From contig JAKAMV010000588.1 of assembly GCA_021812735.1 (NCBI GenBank), positions 1-6,665 of the forward strand: DNA of 6,665 nucleotides. The letters are read 5' to 3'. This DNA comes from Chloroflexota bacterium. GTDB lineage: Bacteria > Chloroflexota > Limnocylindria > Limnocylindrales > CSP1-4. Shown one piece after another: positions 6,021 through 6,665 of the stretch (position 1 is the stretch's first letter; each line of letters starts with the position of its first letter). The translations under genes were made by a program, and so were the position numbers. A model generated the notes under the pieces. It had not been told where the DNA came from. It saw only the letters and a list, made by a program, of their open reading frames with translations, and did no database searches.

Positions 6021-6665
6021 ATGGCCGGGCCCCCGCCGACGACGCGCCAGCCACCGGCTCCCGTCCCCGACGGGAGTCTGCCCGACGGCTGGATCCGCGC
6101 CGAGCTGGCGGCGCTCTCCGCCTGCGGCCCCGTGCGGGAAGAGAACGAGGACCGCCTGGCCTGGGTGATCCTGGGCGACGCCGCGTCCGTCCGATCGCCC
6201 GGCACGGACGAGGTCGTCGCTGCCCAGCTGGAGGGCCCGGGAATCGCCATCGCCATCGCCGACGGGCTGGGCGGGCACAGCTACGGCGAGCTGGCGAGCC
6301 GAACCGCCATAGGCCTGCTGCTGCGCAGGCTGACCCGCCCCGACGCCGTCTCCAAGCCCGGCGAGCTGCTGCGTGCCGGCTTCGAGGACGCAAACGAGGC
6401 CTGCCTCGCGGGCGACCTCGTGGACCCCGCCGGCTTCGATCGTGACCCGCTCGGCGCCGAGCCCCGAACGGCGCGGGAGCAGAGGCTGGCGCCGGAGCGG
6501 CTCGCCCGGGAGGCTGCGGCAGGCTCGGGCCACGGGGAGGTCGAACCCACCGCTCGCGGCGGTCAGACGACCCTGACCGCCATCGCGCTCACCGGACGCA
6601 GCGGGAGCGTCGCCCACGTGGGCGACACGCGACTCTTCCGGCTGCGCGAGGGGATGATGGAGCTG
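6021..6665 (+). CDS. PP2C-family Ser/Thr protein phosphatase, 3'-truncated by window edge
   Basis: The frame is open from the ATG at 6021 to the last base (215 codons). An in-frame TGA at 6012-6014 leaves this as the first start after a stop. PP2C (PPM) enzymes are Mn2+/Mg2+-dependent phosphatases that dephosphorylate Ser/Thr, often opposing Hanks-type kinases. Seen: VREENEDRL (38-46) for the R..NED motif, with metal-ligand Asp44; IAIADGLGGH (77-86) with metal-ligand Asp81 and Gly82; GGQTTLTAI (180-188) for the G-T-T segment; and HVGDTRLFRL (199-208) for the hGDSR motif. The last metal Asp motifs lie beyond the window. Between ANEACLA (~130) and GGQTT (180) there are about 50 mostly charged residues where compact bacterial PP2Cs have roughly 10-20. 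The first ~20 residues are Pro-rich. There is no signal peptide or membrane helix in the visible part, so it is probably cytoplasmic. The ribosome-binding site is poor: only a G-run at 6001-6010. Confidence 0.92.
   Translation, partial: MAGPPPTTRQPPAPVPDGSLPDGWIRAELAALSACGPVREENEDRLAWVILGDAASVRSPGTDEVVAAQLEGPGIAIAIADGLGGHSYGELASRTAIGLLLRRLTRPDAVSKPGELLRAGFEDANEACLAGDLVDPAGFDRDPLGAEPRTAREQRLAPERLAREAAAGSGHGEVEPTARGGQTTLTAIALTGRSGSVAHVGDTRLFRLREGMMEL

Noticed and set aside
4050..6617. 855-codon open frame on the minus strand opposite the permease and phosphatase
   Set aside because: Its product is a biased mix of Arg, Gly, Glu, Asp, Val and His with no domain or membrane pattern, and it lies antisense to two genes with clear family motifs. 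Long antisense frames are expected at this GC content.
1..6665. tRNA or rRNA genes, CRISPR arrays, transposases, defence-system genes
   Set aside because: I saw no cloverleaf with a GGTTCGA-type arm, no spaced repeats, no terminal inverted repeats with a transposase, and no nuclease or defence domain in the supported genes.

Overview
This is a very GC-rich, gene-dense bacterial window with five confident protein-coding genes, two of them cut by the window edges. Base composition and codon use point to a high-GC Gram-positive-type or Chloroflexota lineage. The Cys/His-motif plus LysM protein and the style of the permease remind me of Limnocylindria-like Chloroflexota or Thermoleophilia. That placement rests on pattern memory only and is weak. 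I see no RNA genes, CRISPR arrays, insertion sequences or phage genes.

Layout. (1) Positions 1-1160, plus strand: the C-terminal ~90% of diaminopimelate decarboxylase (lysA), the last step of lysine synthesis. (2) 1324-1659, plus: a 111-residue NTF2/SnoaL-like protein, apparently read from a leaderless transcript. (3) 1711-3081, minus, convergent with the previous gene: a single-pass membrane protein with an N-terminal four-cysteine motif, a long disordered Pro/Ala-rich middle and a C-terminal extracytoplasmic LysM domain; it also looks leaderless. (4) 3413-4147 (or from 3389), plus, divergent from the LysM gene: an OmpR/PhoB-type regulator whose receiver domain has lost the acidic pocket, phospho-acceptor Asp and Lys. 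A possible 29-codon leader ORF precedes it and overlaps its upstream GTG by four bases. (5) 4398-5966, plus: a 522-residue APC-superfamily amino acid permease with a strong Shine-Dalgarno and a GC hairpin just upstream. (6) 6021 to the right edge, plus: the N-terminal 215 residues of a PP2C-type Ser/Thr protein phosphatase with an unusually long insertion between its motifs.

How they may work together. No single pathway operon is evident. Themes are amino acid metabolism and uptake (lysA, permease), the cell envelope (LysM protein; DAP/lysine also feed peptidoglycan) and signalling (non-phosphorylatable regulator, PP2C phosphatase). The regulator and the permease face the same way, 250 bp apart, each with its own plausible 5' leader, so regulation of the permease by the regulator is possible but unproven. 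The points most worth a second look are the degenerate receiver domain and its upstream region, and the Cys-motif/LysM transmembrane protein.
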